Shown in pieces: positions 8,128-15,791 of a stretch of DNA of 64,000 bases. Under the pieces are notes generated by a model, which ran no database searches, was not told the DNA's origin, and worked only from the letters and a program-made list of their open reading frames with translations. The DNA comes from RYN-230 sp963711705. GTDB taxonomy: Bacteria > Actinomycetota > Actinomycetes > Streptosporangiales > Streptosporangiaceae. Every line of letters begins with the position of its first letter. Within the stretch, counting starts at the first letter, position 1. The position numbers were made by a program, and so were the translations under genes. The stretch covers positions 1-64,000 of the forward strand of contig CAVQFM010000001.1 in assembly GCA_963711705.1 (NCBI GenBank), read 5' to 3'.

Positions 8128-9484
8128 GTGGTCGAATCGGGGCTGATCGAGTCGGTGCTGGTGGCCAACCGGGGCGAGATCGCCCGGCGGGTGCTGACCA
8201 CCGCGCGCCGGCTGGGCATCCGGTCGGTCGCCGTCTACTCCGAGGCCGACGCCGGCCTGCCCTTCGTCCGGGAAGCCGACGAGGCGGTGCTCATCGGCCC
8301 CCCGCCCCCCGCCCAGAGCTATCTGGACCAGGCGGCCATCATCGCGGCCGCGCAGCGCACCGGGGCCCAGGCCATCCACCCCGGTTACGGGTTCCTGTCC
8401 GAGAACGCGGAGTTCGCCCAGCGGGCCGAGGCCGCCGGGCTGATCTGGGTCGGGCCGCCGCCGGTGGCCATCGAGCTGATGGGTGACAAGATCAACGCCC
8501 GGAACCTGATGGCCGAGGCGGGCCTGCCGGTCGCCGCGGGCACGGCCGAGCCGGTGACCGACGCCGACGAAGCCGTGGCCGCCGCGGCCGCGATCGGCTA
8601 CCCGGTCATGGTCAAAGCCGCGGCGGGCGGCGGCGGGATCGGGATGAGCGCGGCCGCCGGCGACGCCGAGCTGCGGGCCGCGTTCGAGACCGCGCGGTCG
8701 CGCGCGGAGCGGTTCTTCGGCAGCGCGGCCATCCTGCTGGAGCGCTACCTCAGCCCGGCCCGGCACGTCGAGGTGCAGATCCTCGGGCTGGCCAGCGGGC
8801 GGGTGCTGGCCCTGGGCGAGCGGGACTGCTCGGTGCAGCGGCGGCACCAGAAGGTGGCCGAGGAGACCCCGTCACCCGGGGTCAGCCCGGCGCTGCGCGG
8901 CCACATGCTGGCGGCCGCGGTGCGGGCCGGCGAGGTGGTCGGCTACCGGGGCGCCGGGACCGTCGAGTTCCTGGTCAACGTGCCTACCGGCGGCTTCGTG
9001 TTCCTGGAGATGAACACCAGGCTCCAGGTCGAGCACCCGATCACCGAGCAGGTGACCGGTATCGACCTGGTCGAGCAGCAGCTGCGGATCGCCGGCCGGG
9101 GCGAGGTCAGTTTCGCCGAACAAGCCGTTAAGCCGCATGGGCATGCGGTGGAGCTGCGGGTCTACGCCGAGGACCCCAGCCGGTTCCTGCCCAGCCCGGG
9201 CACGATCAGCGAATGGTCCGAGCCGGCCTGGCCCGGGGATCCGGGTGGACGCCGGGTATGCGGCCGGCAACCAGGTGACCCCGTTCTACGATCCGCTGCT
9301 GGCCAAGCTGTGCGTGCACGCCGCGACCCGGGACGAGGCGCTGGCCCGGGCCCGGGCCGCGGTGGCGGATTTCCGCATCGCCGGGGTCCGGACCAACCTG
9401 CCGTTCCACGCCGACCTGCTGGACAGCACCGAGTTCATTAGCGGCGCCTACGACACGTCAGTGGTCAGCCGGCTGCGGCCCTGA
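8128..9484 (+). pseudogene. Biotin carboxylase (acyl-CoA carboxylase alpha subunit), frameshifted
   Basis: Carboxylates biotin with ATP and bicarbonate. From GTG 8128 the first frame gives the complete N-terminal half: VLVANRGEIARRV, the ATP-grasp glycine loop (AAAGGGGIGM), EVQILG, and FLEMNTRLQVEHPITEQVTGIDLV. After ISEWSEPAWPG (about 9235) family identity jumps by one frame: from there to the stop at 9484 the adjacent frame reads GIRVDAGYAAGNQVTPFYDPLLAKLCVH and on to a natural end. Removing one base from the CCCGGGG run at 9232-9238 would restore about 452 residues. Sequencing error or a real mutation cannot be told apart here. It lies with rsrA and a biotinyl carrier; no carboxyltransferase subunit is in the window. 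Confidence 0.85.
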
Positions 9485-9552
9485 CCACAGCCAGCACAAT
9501 GAGGAGCGGGCACACCCCCAGGCGGGGCGCTGCCGACGGAGAGGAGCAGCGA

Positions 9553-9765
9553 GTGGCCGAGATCCGCGCGGAGATGGTGGCTAACGTCTGGAAGGTGGTG
9601 ACGGCCGAGGGCGAGCAGGTCTCCGGCGGTGACACCCTGGTCATTCTCGAGTCGATGAAGATGGAGATCCCGGTCCTGGCCGAAGACCCGGGCACGGTGA
9701 CCAAGCTGGCCGTGGCCGAGGGTGACGTGGTCCAGGAAGGCGACCTCATCGCGATCATCGAGTGA
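9553..9765 (+). CDS. Small biotin/lipoyl carrier protein
   Basis: 70 residues from GTG 9553. A single biotinyl domain with ESMKMEIPV; Lys36 is the expected biotin attachment site. The length and sequence match the stand-alone biotinylated protein found beside sigH/rshA in Mycobacterium (TB7.3). Adjacent to the biotin carboxylase gene, so it is the probable carrier for that subunit, although the larger actinobacterial alpha subunits usually carry their own biotinyl domain. An in-frame ATG at 9499 would add 18 residues unlike the family; the GTG is preceded by GGAGAGGAG. Confidence 0.9.
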   Translation: MAEIRAEMVANVWKVVTAEGEQVSGGDTLVILESMKMEIPVLAEDPGTVTKLAVAEGDVVQEGDLIAIIE

Positions 9766-9784
9766 CCAGGAGGGGCCGGCTGGG

Positions 9785-11482
9785 TCAGATGCCGGTGGTG
9801 GACCGGGGGTAGGCCACCGCCGGGTCGGTGACGATGTTGACCAGGTAGGGGACGCCGGAATCGAAGGCCCGGCGCAGCGCCGGGGCGATCCCGTCCGGGC
9901 GGGTGACCAGTTCGCCCGCGCCACCGAGCGCGCGGGCCACCTCGTCGTAACGGGTCTGCGGCCGCAGGTCGGCCACGACGTCATAGCCGTAGATGGCCTG
10001 CATGGGGTGCTTCTCCAGGCCCCAGATCCCGTTGTTGCCGCAGATCATCACGACCGGCAGCTGGTGCCGGACCAGGGTGTCCACGTCCATCAGCGAGAAC
10101 CCGGCCGCGCCGTCGCCGAGCAGCAGCACGACCTGGGCGCCCGGCCGGGCGATCCGGGCGCCGATGGCGTAGCCGAGCCCGGTGCCCAGGCAGCCGTACG
10201 GGCCGGGATCGAGCCAGCCACCGGGGCGTTTCGGCTCGATGTACTTGCCCGCGTAGGACACGAAGTCGCCGCCGTCCCCGATGACCACGGCGTCGTCGTC
10301 CAGCACCCGGAGCAGCTCGCCGTAGATGCGCACCGGGTGGATGGGGTCAGCCGCGCTGGCCAGCAGTTCGCGGTCGGCGGCGGTCGCGGCGCGGGCCGCG
10401 TTCTGCAGCTTGGGCAGCCAGCCGTGGGCCCAGCGGGGCCCGTCCGGGCCGGGCAGCGACCCGGCCAGCACGGCGAACAGCGCGGCCAGGTCACCGGTGT
10501 ACGACGCGGCCAGCGGGAGGTGCCGGGCCAGCTGCGCGGGCGAGTCGGCGGCATGGATCACCGGGGTGGGCCTGGTCCCGGGATCCTCGCCGAACGCGCC
10601 GTAGCCCAGCCGGAAGTCGAGTGGCGTGCCGGCCACCACGACCAGGTCGGCCTGGCGCAGCGCGGCCGACCGGGCCCGGGTGACCAGCAGCTCGTGGCCG
10701 GCGGGCAGGATGCCACGGCCCTGCCCGTTGGTGATCACCGGCAGCCGCAGGTGCTCCGCGGCCGCCCGGGCGGCCTGCTCGGCGCCGCCCGCCCACACGT
10801 CTGAGCCGAGGATGAGCACCGGGCGCTGGGCCGCGGCGATCAGCCCGGCGATCCGCTGCGCGGCTTCCTGGTCCTGGTCCGGGTCCTGGCCTGGTGCGGG
10901 CGGGGCCTGGCTGGCCGCCTGGAGCGCCCCGGGCGGCGCCGGGCCGAACAGCGCCTCCAGGGCGATGTCCACGAAGACCGGGCCCCGGTGGGGCGCGGCG
11001 GCCAGCCGGAACGCCTCGGCCACCCCGGCGCCGATCTTCGCGGTCTCGTGCTCGGTCCAGGCCTGCTTGGTGACCGGGCGGAGCAGCTCGGGGTGGTCGA
11101 GCTCCTGCAGGCTGCCCGAGCCCCACCGGGAGTCCGGCGCCCGGCCGCCCAGGATCACCACCGGCGACCCGTTGAACTGCGCGGTGGTGATCGCGCTGAC
11201 CCCATTGGTCACCCCGGGCCCGGCGGTCAGCACGGCCAGGCCGGGGGAGCGGGTCAGCCGGGCGGTGGCCTCGGCGGCGAACACGGCGCTCTGCTCGTGC
11301 CGCACGTCCACCAGGCGCAGCGGCGGGCGGGCCCGGGTGGCCGCGTCATACAGCGGGAACACGTGCCCGCCGGACAGGGTGAACATGGCGGACACGCCAC
11401 TGGCCTGGGCCGCCGCCACGGCCAGCGAGCCGCCATGCGGCGCTGGCTCCGGGCCGCCCGCCGCCGTCCCGCCGTCCGTCAT
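9785..11482 (-). CDS. Thiamine-pyrophosphate enzyme, acetolactate synthase-like
   Basis: 565 residues with the three-domain POX/AHAS layout. The N-terminal Pyr domain has the catalytic Glu in HEQSAVFAAEATAR and GPGVTNGVSAI; the middle domain runs about 190-330 (PVLILGSDVWAGG); the C-terminal PP domain has GDGAAGFSLMD followed by CGNNG, the GDG-N25-NN ThDP/Mg motif. It lacks an adjacent ilvN regulatory subunit and differs from housekeeping IlvB, so it is probably one of the stand-alone acetolactate synthase paralogues or a 2-hydroxyacyl-CoA lyase-type enzyme; the exact reaction is not settled. It converges on the biotinyl carrier gene. Confidence 0.85.
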   Translation of the reverse strand: MTDGGTAAGGPEPAPHGGSLAVAAAQASGVSAMFTLSGGHVFPLYDAATRARPPLRLVDVRHEQSAVFAAEATARLTRSPGLAVLTAGPGVTNGVSAITTAQFNGSPVVILGGRAPDSRWGSGSLQELDHPELLRPVTKQAWTEHETAKIGAGVAEAFRLAAAPHRGPVFVDIALEALFGPAPPGALQAASQAPPAPGQDPDQDQEAAQRIAGLIAAAQRPVLILGSDVWAGGAEQAARAAAEHLRLPVITNGQGRGILPAGHELLVTRARSAALRQADLVVVAGTPLDFRLGYGAFGEDPGTRPTPVIHAADSPAQLARHLPLAASYTGDLAALFAVLAGSLPGPDGPRWAHGWLPKLQNAARAATAADRELLASAADPIHPVRIYGELLRVLDDDAVVIGDGGDFVSYAGKYIEPKRPGGWLDPGPYGCLGTGLGYAIGARIARPGAQVVLLLGDGAAGFSLMDVDTLVRHQLPVVMICGNNGIWGLEKHPMQAIYGYDVVADLRPQTRYDEVARALGGAGELVTRPDGIAPALRRAFDSGVPYLVNIVTDPAVAYPRSTTGI

Positions 11483-11498
11483 GCCGCGAGGTTACCAG

Positions 11499-11975
11499 CT
11501 AGTAGCTTGGCGGTACAGGCAGTGGCGGGTGCAGGTCTTTGCGGCGCAGCCGGGAAATGGCGTGATAATCCTTGTCCGGCCCGGTGACCCGCCACCGCTC
11601 CTCGATCAGGTCCGCGCTGTGCACCACATGAGTGAGCAGGTAGCGGTCCGCCCGGCAGGGGTGTTCGGCCTGGCCGCGGCCGGTGCGCAGGTCGAGAACG
11701 TAGAACGGGCGGCCGTCGGCGAACCGCACCGCGGCGGTGCCATCCGGCCGGGCCGCCAGGCCGAGAATGCGCTGGGCCGGCCCGGTGTGCGCGCCAAAGC
11801 GAAGCTCGCCCCGCTCGGTGTAGCTGGCCAGTTCGCCGCCGTCGCCGGCCGGGAGGATCGCCGCGCTGCCGGTGAACCGGCCACGGGTGCCGGTGCGGTG
11901 GTCCACCAGCTCACGCTCGATCTGCCAGTGCCCGCGCAGGAAGCCGAGCGTGTCAGGTACCCGCATACCGCCCAT
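11499..11975 (-). CDS. DUF6314 family protein
   Basis: 158 residues from ATG 11975 (a second ATG at 11966 is possible). The sequence LGFLRGHWQIERELVDHRTGTRGRFTG and the later alternation of short beta strands match the DUF6314 family, which has a calycin/lipocalin-like look: a single compact beta barrel with no signal peptide. Function unknown. Its stop is 16 bp before the start of the TPP enzyme on the same strand, so the two are probably co-transcribed. It is divergent from bioY. Confidence 0.72.
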   Translation of the reverse strand: MGGMRVPDTLGFLRGHWQIERELVDHRTGTRGRFTGSAAILPAGDGGELASYTERGELRFGAHTGPAQRILGLAARPDGTAAVRFADGRPFYVLDLRTGRGQAEHPCRADRYLLTHVVHSADLIEERWRVTGPDKDYHAISRLRRKDLHPPLPVPPSY

Positions 11976-12084
11976 TGTCGCTGATCCGGCGGCCGCTTCC
12001 GGCCCCCGCCACGGCGGGTCGGTTTGCCCGTTTTGGTAGGGTCCCCGTCGACCGCCCGAACCCACCTTCCCGAGGAGTCCATCC

Positions 12085-12690
12085 ATGTCCAATGCGGCTG
12101 TGCTGCCGCGGCGCTCCCCGCTGGTCCTCGCCGACCTGCTGCCCGGTGCGGCGGTCCGGGACGGCCTCCTCGTCGTCGGCGCGGCGGCGTTCATCGGGCT
12201 GCTGGCCCAGATCTCGATCCCCCTGTCCTTCACCCCGGTACCGATCACCGGGCAGACGCTGGGCGTGCTGCTGGCCGGCACCGCGCTCGGCTGGTGGCGG
12301 GCCGGGGCCGCGCTGGTGCTGTACGCGGTGGCCGGGGTGGCGGGCGTGCCGTGGTTCGCCGGGCACTCCAGCGGGTACGCGAGCGCCTCCTTCGGCTACG
12401 TGGTGGGCTTCGTGGCCGCCGCCCGGCTGTGCGGCTACCTGGCCGGCCGGGGCGCCGACCGGTCCGTGCTGCGCTCGCTGCCCGCCATGATCGCGGCCGA
12501 GGTCGTCATCTACGCGTTCGGCCTGACCTGGCTGGCGATCGATCTGCATCTGGGTGCTTCGGCCACGATCGCCGCCGGGCTCACGCCGTTCCTGGCCGGG
12601 GACGCGATCAAGGCGGCCATCGCCGCCGGGCTGCTGCCCGCCGCGTGGTGGCTGGCGGGCCCCCGCCGGGGCGGCGCTTCCGGCGGCTGA
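12085..12690 (+). CDS. bioY: Biotin transporter BioY
   Basis: 201 residues, integral membrane S component of an ECF-type biotin importer, with about six membrane segments. Family features: ISIPLSFTPVPITGQTLGVLLAGTALGW, the biotin-binding region, and YAVAGVAGVPWFAG. Starts at ATG 12085 with GAGGAG eight bases upstream. No bioM/bioN is adjacent; many actinobacterial BioY proteins work alone or with a shared ECF module. Proximity to the biotin carboxylase and biotinyl carrier fits biotin supply for these enzymes. TTGCCC and TAGGGT upstream (about 12023-12040) are a weak promoter candidate. Confidence 0.93.
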   Translation: MSNAAVLPRRSPLVLADLLPGAAVRDGLLVVGAAAFIGLLAQISIPLSFTPVPITGQTLGVLLAGTALGWWRAGAALVLYAVAGVAGVPWFAGHSSGYASASFGYVVGFVAAARLCGYLAGRGADRSVLRSLPAMIAAEVVIYAFGLTWLAIDLHLGASATIAAGLTPFLAGDAIKAAIAAGLLPAAWWLAGPRRGGASGG

Positions 12691-12761
12691 CCCCGGGCGG
12701 CGCGGCGCGGGCGTGGTGGCAGGGGACGGAACCGGCCGTTAAGTGAACTGGTGGGGTGCGC

Positions 12762-13526
12762 TCAGCCGCCCCGGTGCAGCCGGGTAACCAGCTTGTAGCG
12801 GTCGCCGCGGTACCGGGACTGGGCCCACTCGACCGGGGTGGCCGACACGTCGAAGGCCTGCCGGGACAGCAGCAGCAGCGGCATGCCCACGTCCACGGCC
12901 AGCAGCCGGGCGTCCTTCGGGTCGGCGAGCGCGGTCTCGATGGTCTCCACCGCCTCGGCCAGCTGGACGCCGTACGCGGTGGCCAGCGCCTCGTACAGGG
13001 ACGTGAACCGGTCCAGGTTGCGGCGCAGGCCGGGGAACCGGCGGGCGGGCAGGTGCGAGGTGTCGGTGGACATCGGCTCGCCGTCGGCCAGCCGCAGCCG
13101 GTGCACGCGCAGCACCCGGCTGCCGAGCGGGATGGCCAGCAGCCCGGCCAGCTCCGCGTCGGCCGGCACGTAGCTGGTGTCCAGGATCCTGGTCTGCGGG
13201 TGCAGCCCGTGGGCCCGCATGCCCTGGGTGTAGCTGGCCAGCTCGAGCAGCTGGGCCACCTTCGGCTTGGCCACGAACGTGCCCTTGCCCTGCATGCGCA
13301 GCAAGCGCCCCTCCACGACCAGCTCGGCGAGGGCCTGCCGGACCGTGGTCCGCGACGTGCCGTAGTGCTGGGCCAGTTCCCGCTCCGGAGGGACCGGGCT
13401 GCCCGGCGCCATGGCCTGGGTCAGCTCGAGCAGCTGCCGTTTCACGGCGTAGTACTTGGGGATCCGGGGGGCCGGCTGGCCCGGCCGGGCGGGCTCACCG
13501 TCGCGGATGGCCGGAGACGCTGTCAC
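12762..13526 (-). CDS. GntR-family transcriptional regulator (HutC/UTRA type)
   Basis: 254 residues. The N-terminal winged helix spans about 28-95 (YYAVKRQLLELTQ, PPERELAQHYGTSRTTVRQALAELVVEGRLLRMQGKGTFVA), followed by a UTRA ligand domain (LLELASYTQGMRAHGLHPQTRILD to the end). The second of two GTG codons (13526) is taken as the start because GGAGGG lies eight bases before it. Ligand unknown; members of this group often sense sugars or amino sugars. It is divergent from the histidine kinase with a 108-bp gap. Confidence 0.9.
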   Translation of the reverse strand: MTASPAIRDGEPARPGQPAPRIPKYYAVKRQLLELTQAMAPGSPVPPERELAQHYGTSRTTVRQALAELVVEGRLLRMQGKGTFVAKPKVAQLLELASYTQGMRAHGLHPQTRILDTSYVPADAELAGLLAIPLGSRVLRVHRLRLADGEPMSTDTSHLPARRFPGLRRNLDRFTSLYEALATAYGVQLAEAVETIETALADPKDARLLAVDVGMPLLLLSRQAFDVSATPVEWAQSRYRGDRYKLVTRLHRGG

Positions 13527-13634
13527 AGTCACTTCCCTCCGCAGGATCTGCTGCGTTCCGGACATGATCCCACTGCCGGGCACCAGGTGGTGGCCTGGGC
13601 TGGCCTGGTGGCCAGCATGCGCGATGATGAAATC

Positions 13635-15149
13635 GTGCCCACTCTGAACGACCTCGCCCGCCGGTACACCTCCCTCACCCCGGCCGACGTCGAGTGGCTG
13701 CACGCCCTGGTGTCGGACTGGCAGCTGCTGGCCGACCTGTCCTTCGCCGACCTGGTCCTGTGGGCGCCGCTGCAGGACGACTCCGGGTGGGTGGTGCTGG
13801 CCCAGATGCGCCCGACGACCGGCCCCACCACGTTCCATGACGACGCGGTCGGCTCGTTCGGGTCCACCGGGGCCCGGCCGTTCCTTGACTCGGCGCGGCG
13901 CGAGCGGCGGATCTGCCGGGAAGGTGACCCCGAGTGGACCCGGGGCGTGCCGGTCCGCCGGGAGTCGATCCCGGTCACCCGGGAGGGCAAGGTCATCGGG
14001 GTCATCGAGCGGAGCACCAACCTGAGTTCCGCGCGCACCCCCAGCCGGCTCGAGCTGACCTACCTGAAGGGCGCCGACGACCTGGCCCAGATGGTCGCGT
14101 CCGGCATGTTCCCCTGGCCCGGCCAGCAGCCCGCCCTGGTCCGCTCGCCCCGGGTGGGCGATGGGCTGCTCCGGCTCGGCCGCAGCGGCAAGGTCAGCTA
14201 CGCGAGCCCGAACGCGCTGTCCGCCTACCGCCGGCTCGGCCTGGCCGCTGACCTGGTCGGCGCGGAGCTGGGCCCGGTCACCGCCCGGCTGTGCGCCCCG
14301 GGCCGGCCGACCGACGACTCGCTGATGGTCACGGCGAGCGGCCGGGCGCCCCGGGAGACCGAAGTGGAGGGAAACGGCTCCGTCGTCCAGCTGAGGGCCA
14401 TCCCGCTGGTGGTGAGCGGGCTGCGCACCGGCGCGCTGGTGCTGGTCCGGGACGTGACCGAACTGCGCCACCGGGAACGCGAGCTGATGACCAAGGACGC
14501 CACGATCCGGGAGATCCATCACCGGGTGAAGAACAACCTGCAGACCGTGGCCGCGCTGCTCCGGCTGCAGGCCCGCCGGACGGAGGCGCCAGAGGCCCGG
14601 GACGCGCTGGAGGAGGCGGTGCGCCGGGTCGGGTCGATCGCGACCGTGCACGAGACGCTGTCCCATGCCCCGGAGGAGATCGTCGACTTCGACGACGTCG
14701 CCGCGCGGGTGGCCGCGATGGCCGGGGAGGTGTCCGCGGCCGAGGCCCGGGTGAAGCCGGTCCTGCTCGGCCGGTTCGGCCCGCTGCCCTCGGCGGTGGC
14801 CACGCCGCTGGCCCTGGTCCTGGCCGAGCTGCTGCAGAACGCGCTGCAGCATGGCCTGGCCCAGGCCGACGCCGGCGGCACGCTCGAGGTCTCGGTCCGG
14901 CGCACCCCGGACCGGCTCACGGTGACCGTGCAGGACAACGGGGTCGGGTTGCCGGCCGGGTTCGACCTGGACGCCGCGACCAGCCTGGGCCTGCAGATCG
15001 TCCGGACCCTGGTCGTGGCCGAGCTCGGCGGGCGGCTGGAGGTCAAGCCCCGGGCCGGGGGCGGCACCAGGGCGGTGGTTGATCTTCCGCTGGACGCGGC
15101 CGGGCCGTTATCAGCCCGGGGGCCAGAACTGGGTAAGACCCAGGCCTAA
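13635..15149 (+). CDS. pdtaS: Sensor histidine kinase PdtaS
   Basis: 504 residues, soluble, no membrane segments. N-terminal GAF-like domain (WLHALVSDWQLLADLSFADLVLW), a PAS domain (about 185-290, including VSYASPNALSAYRRLG), then the HisKA_2 dimerisation helix KDATIREIHHRVKNNLQTVAALLRLQ with the phospho-accepting His, and an HWE/HisKA_2-type ATPase (ELLQNALQHG, DNGVGLPAGF, SLGLQIVRTL). In Mycobacterium PdtaS phosphorylates the ANTAR antiterminator PdtaR; no pdtaR is in this window. GTG 13635 fits the N terminus of relatives; ATG 13617 is the alternative. Its stop lies inside the terminator hairpin at 15136-15159. Confidence 0.93.
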   Translation: MPTLNDLARRYTSLTPADVEWLHALVSDWQLLADLSFADLVLWAPLQDDSGWVVLAQMRPTTGPTTFHDDAVGSFGSTGARPFLDSARRERRICREGDPEWTRGVPVRRESIPVTREGKVIGVIERSTNLSSARTPSRLELTYLKGADDLAQMVASGMFPWPGQQPALVRSPRVGDGLLRLGRSGKVSYASPNALSAYRRLGLAADLVGAELGPVTARLCAPGRPTDDSLMVTASGRAPRETEVEGNGSVVQLRAIPLVVSGLRTGALVLVRDVTELRHRERELMTKDATIREIHHRVKNNLQTVAALLRLQARRTEAPEARDALEEAVRRVGSIATVHETLSHAPEEIVDFDDVAARVAAMAGEVSAAEARVKPVLLGRFGPLPSAVATPLALVLAELLQNALQHGLAQADAGGTLEVSVRRTPDRLTVTVQDNGVGLPAGFDLDAATSLGLQIVRTLVVAELGGRLEVKPRAGGGTRAVVDLPLDAAGPLSARGPELGKTQA

Positions 15150-15159
15150 GCCTGGGTCT
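15136..15159. terminator. Bidirectional terminator between pdtaS and whiB1
   Basis: AGACCCAGGC-CTAA-GCCTGGGTCT is a perfect 10-bp stem with a four-base loop. The TAA stop of pdtaS is in the loop, so the hairpin begins inside the coding region. whiB1 converges on it from the other side. Confidence 0.7.
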
Positions 15160-15194
15160 CAGGGCCAATCAGCGGTCGGCCAGCGCGGGCTGGG

Positions 15195-15449
15195 TCAGGC
15201 GTGCGCGCGGGCCCGGATCCGGCTCGCCCGGCGCTTCACTGCCCGCCGCTCGTCCTCACTCATGCCGCCCCAGACACCCGCATCCTGGCCACTTTCCAGC
15301 GCCCACTGCAAGCATGGTTCGATGGCGGGGCATCGGCGGCACACCTGCTTAGCCTCGTCGATCTGGAGCAGCGCGGGCCCGGTGTTCCCGATCGGGAAGA
15401 ACAGCTCCGGGTCTACGTCACGGCAGGCGGCGTTGTGGCGCCAGTCCAT
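15195..15449 (-). CDS. whiB1: Iron-sulfur transcription regulator WhiB1
   Basis: 84 residues. Four cluster ligands at Cys9, Cys37, Cys40 and Cys46, the same spacing as mycobacterial WhiB1. The GVWGG turn and basic tail (RRAVKRRASRIRARAHA) are the DNA and sigma-contact part. WhiB1 binds a 4Fe-4S cluster, reacts with nitric oxide, and partners with the principal sigma factor. ATG 15449 is chosen because AGGAGG is ten bases before it; the GTG at 15458 overlaps that site. It has a long leader with two CRP-type motifs (15512-15527, 15755-15770). Confidence 0.96.
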   Translation of the reverse strand: MDWRHNAACRDVDPELFFPIGNTGPALLQIDEAKQVCRRCPAIEPCLQWALESGQDAGVWGGMSEDERRAVKRRASRIRARAHA

Positions 15450-15511
15450 GCGGTCCACTCCTCCTTGGCAGCCGGGCCTGCGCCCGGGTTGGCGGCCCTA
15501 GCCCGAGAGCT

Positions 15512-15527
15512 TGTGAATGTATTCACG
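15512..15527. promoter_or_regulatory. CRP-type operator, proximal to whiB1
   Basis: TGTGA-ATGTAT-TCACG matches the CRP consensus TGTGA-N6-TCACA in nine of ten positions and sits in a longer palindrome (GTGAAT-GT-ATTCAC, flanked by GCT and AGC). Its centre is about 70 bp upstream of the whiB1 ATG. In M. tuberculosis whiB1 is a known target of the cAMP-responsive CRP protein. Confidence 0.65.
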
Positions 15528-15688
15528 AGCTGAGCCGTATGTCGGGAGCCATATAGGTTCCCGGGGTGGCACACTTACACGCAAGCTGAGCCAGCGCCCC
15601 CGCTGAGCTCCGGCCCAGGCCTGGGAATCATGACGCTCGCGTCAAGAACTCCCAGATGACGGCGCATAGCACCGCTCACCCGAACCGG

Positions 15689-15716
15689 GTTCTAGCCTGT
15701 CAAGGTCATGATTCAA
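15689..15716 (-). promoter_or_regulatory. Candidate whiB1 promoter
   Basis: On the minus strand TTGAAT (15716-15711) and TAGAAC (15694-15689) are 16 bp apart, acceptable for a principal-sigma promoter. A transcript would begin near 15682 and give a leader of about 230 nt. This is inference from boxes only. Confidence 0.35.
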
Positions 15717-15754
15717 ACGCAAGACTATTTGGCAAAGGTTCAGGCGGATTTCCG

Positions 15755-15770
15755 TGTCAGATGGATCACA
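15755..15770. promoter_or_regulatory. CRP-type operator, distal to whiB1
   Basis: TGTCA-GATGGA-TCACA matches the CRP consensus at nine of ten positions. Its centre would be about 80 bp upstream of the transcript start predicted from the boxes at 15689-15716, a common activating distance. It lies just past the stop of the kinase gene. Confidence 0.5.
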
Positions 15771-15791
15771 TCAGGTGGTGCTGCGGGTGGG

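Larger units (their letters stand above)
15450..15791. other. whiB1 upstream regulatory region
   Basis: 342 bp without a gene between the diacylglycerol-kinase-like gene and whiB1, both on the minus strand. It holds two CRP-type sites, a possible promoter (15689-15716), and a separate inverted repeat TGACGC-TC-GCGTCA at 15631-15644. A second AT-rich stretch (about 15545-15560, TATATG on the minus strand) may be another -10. Confidence 0.6.
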
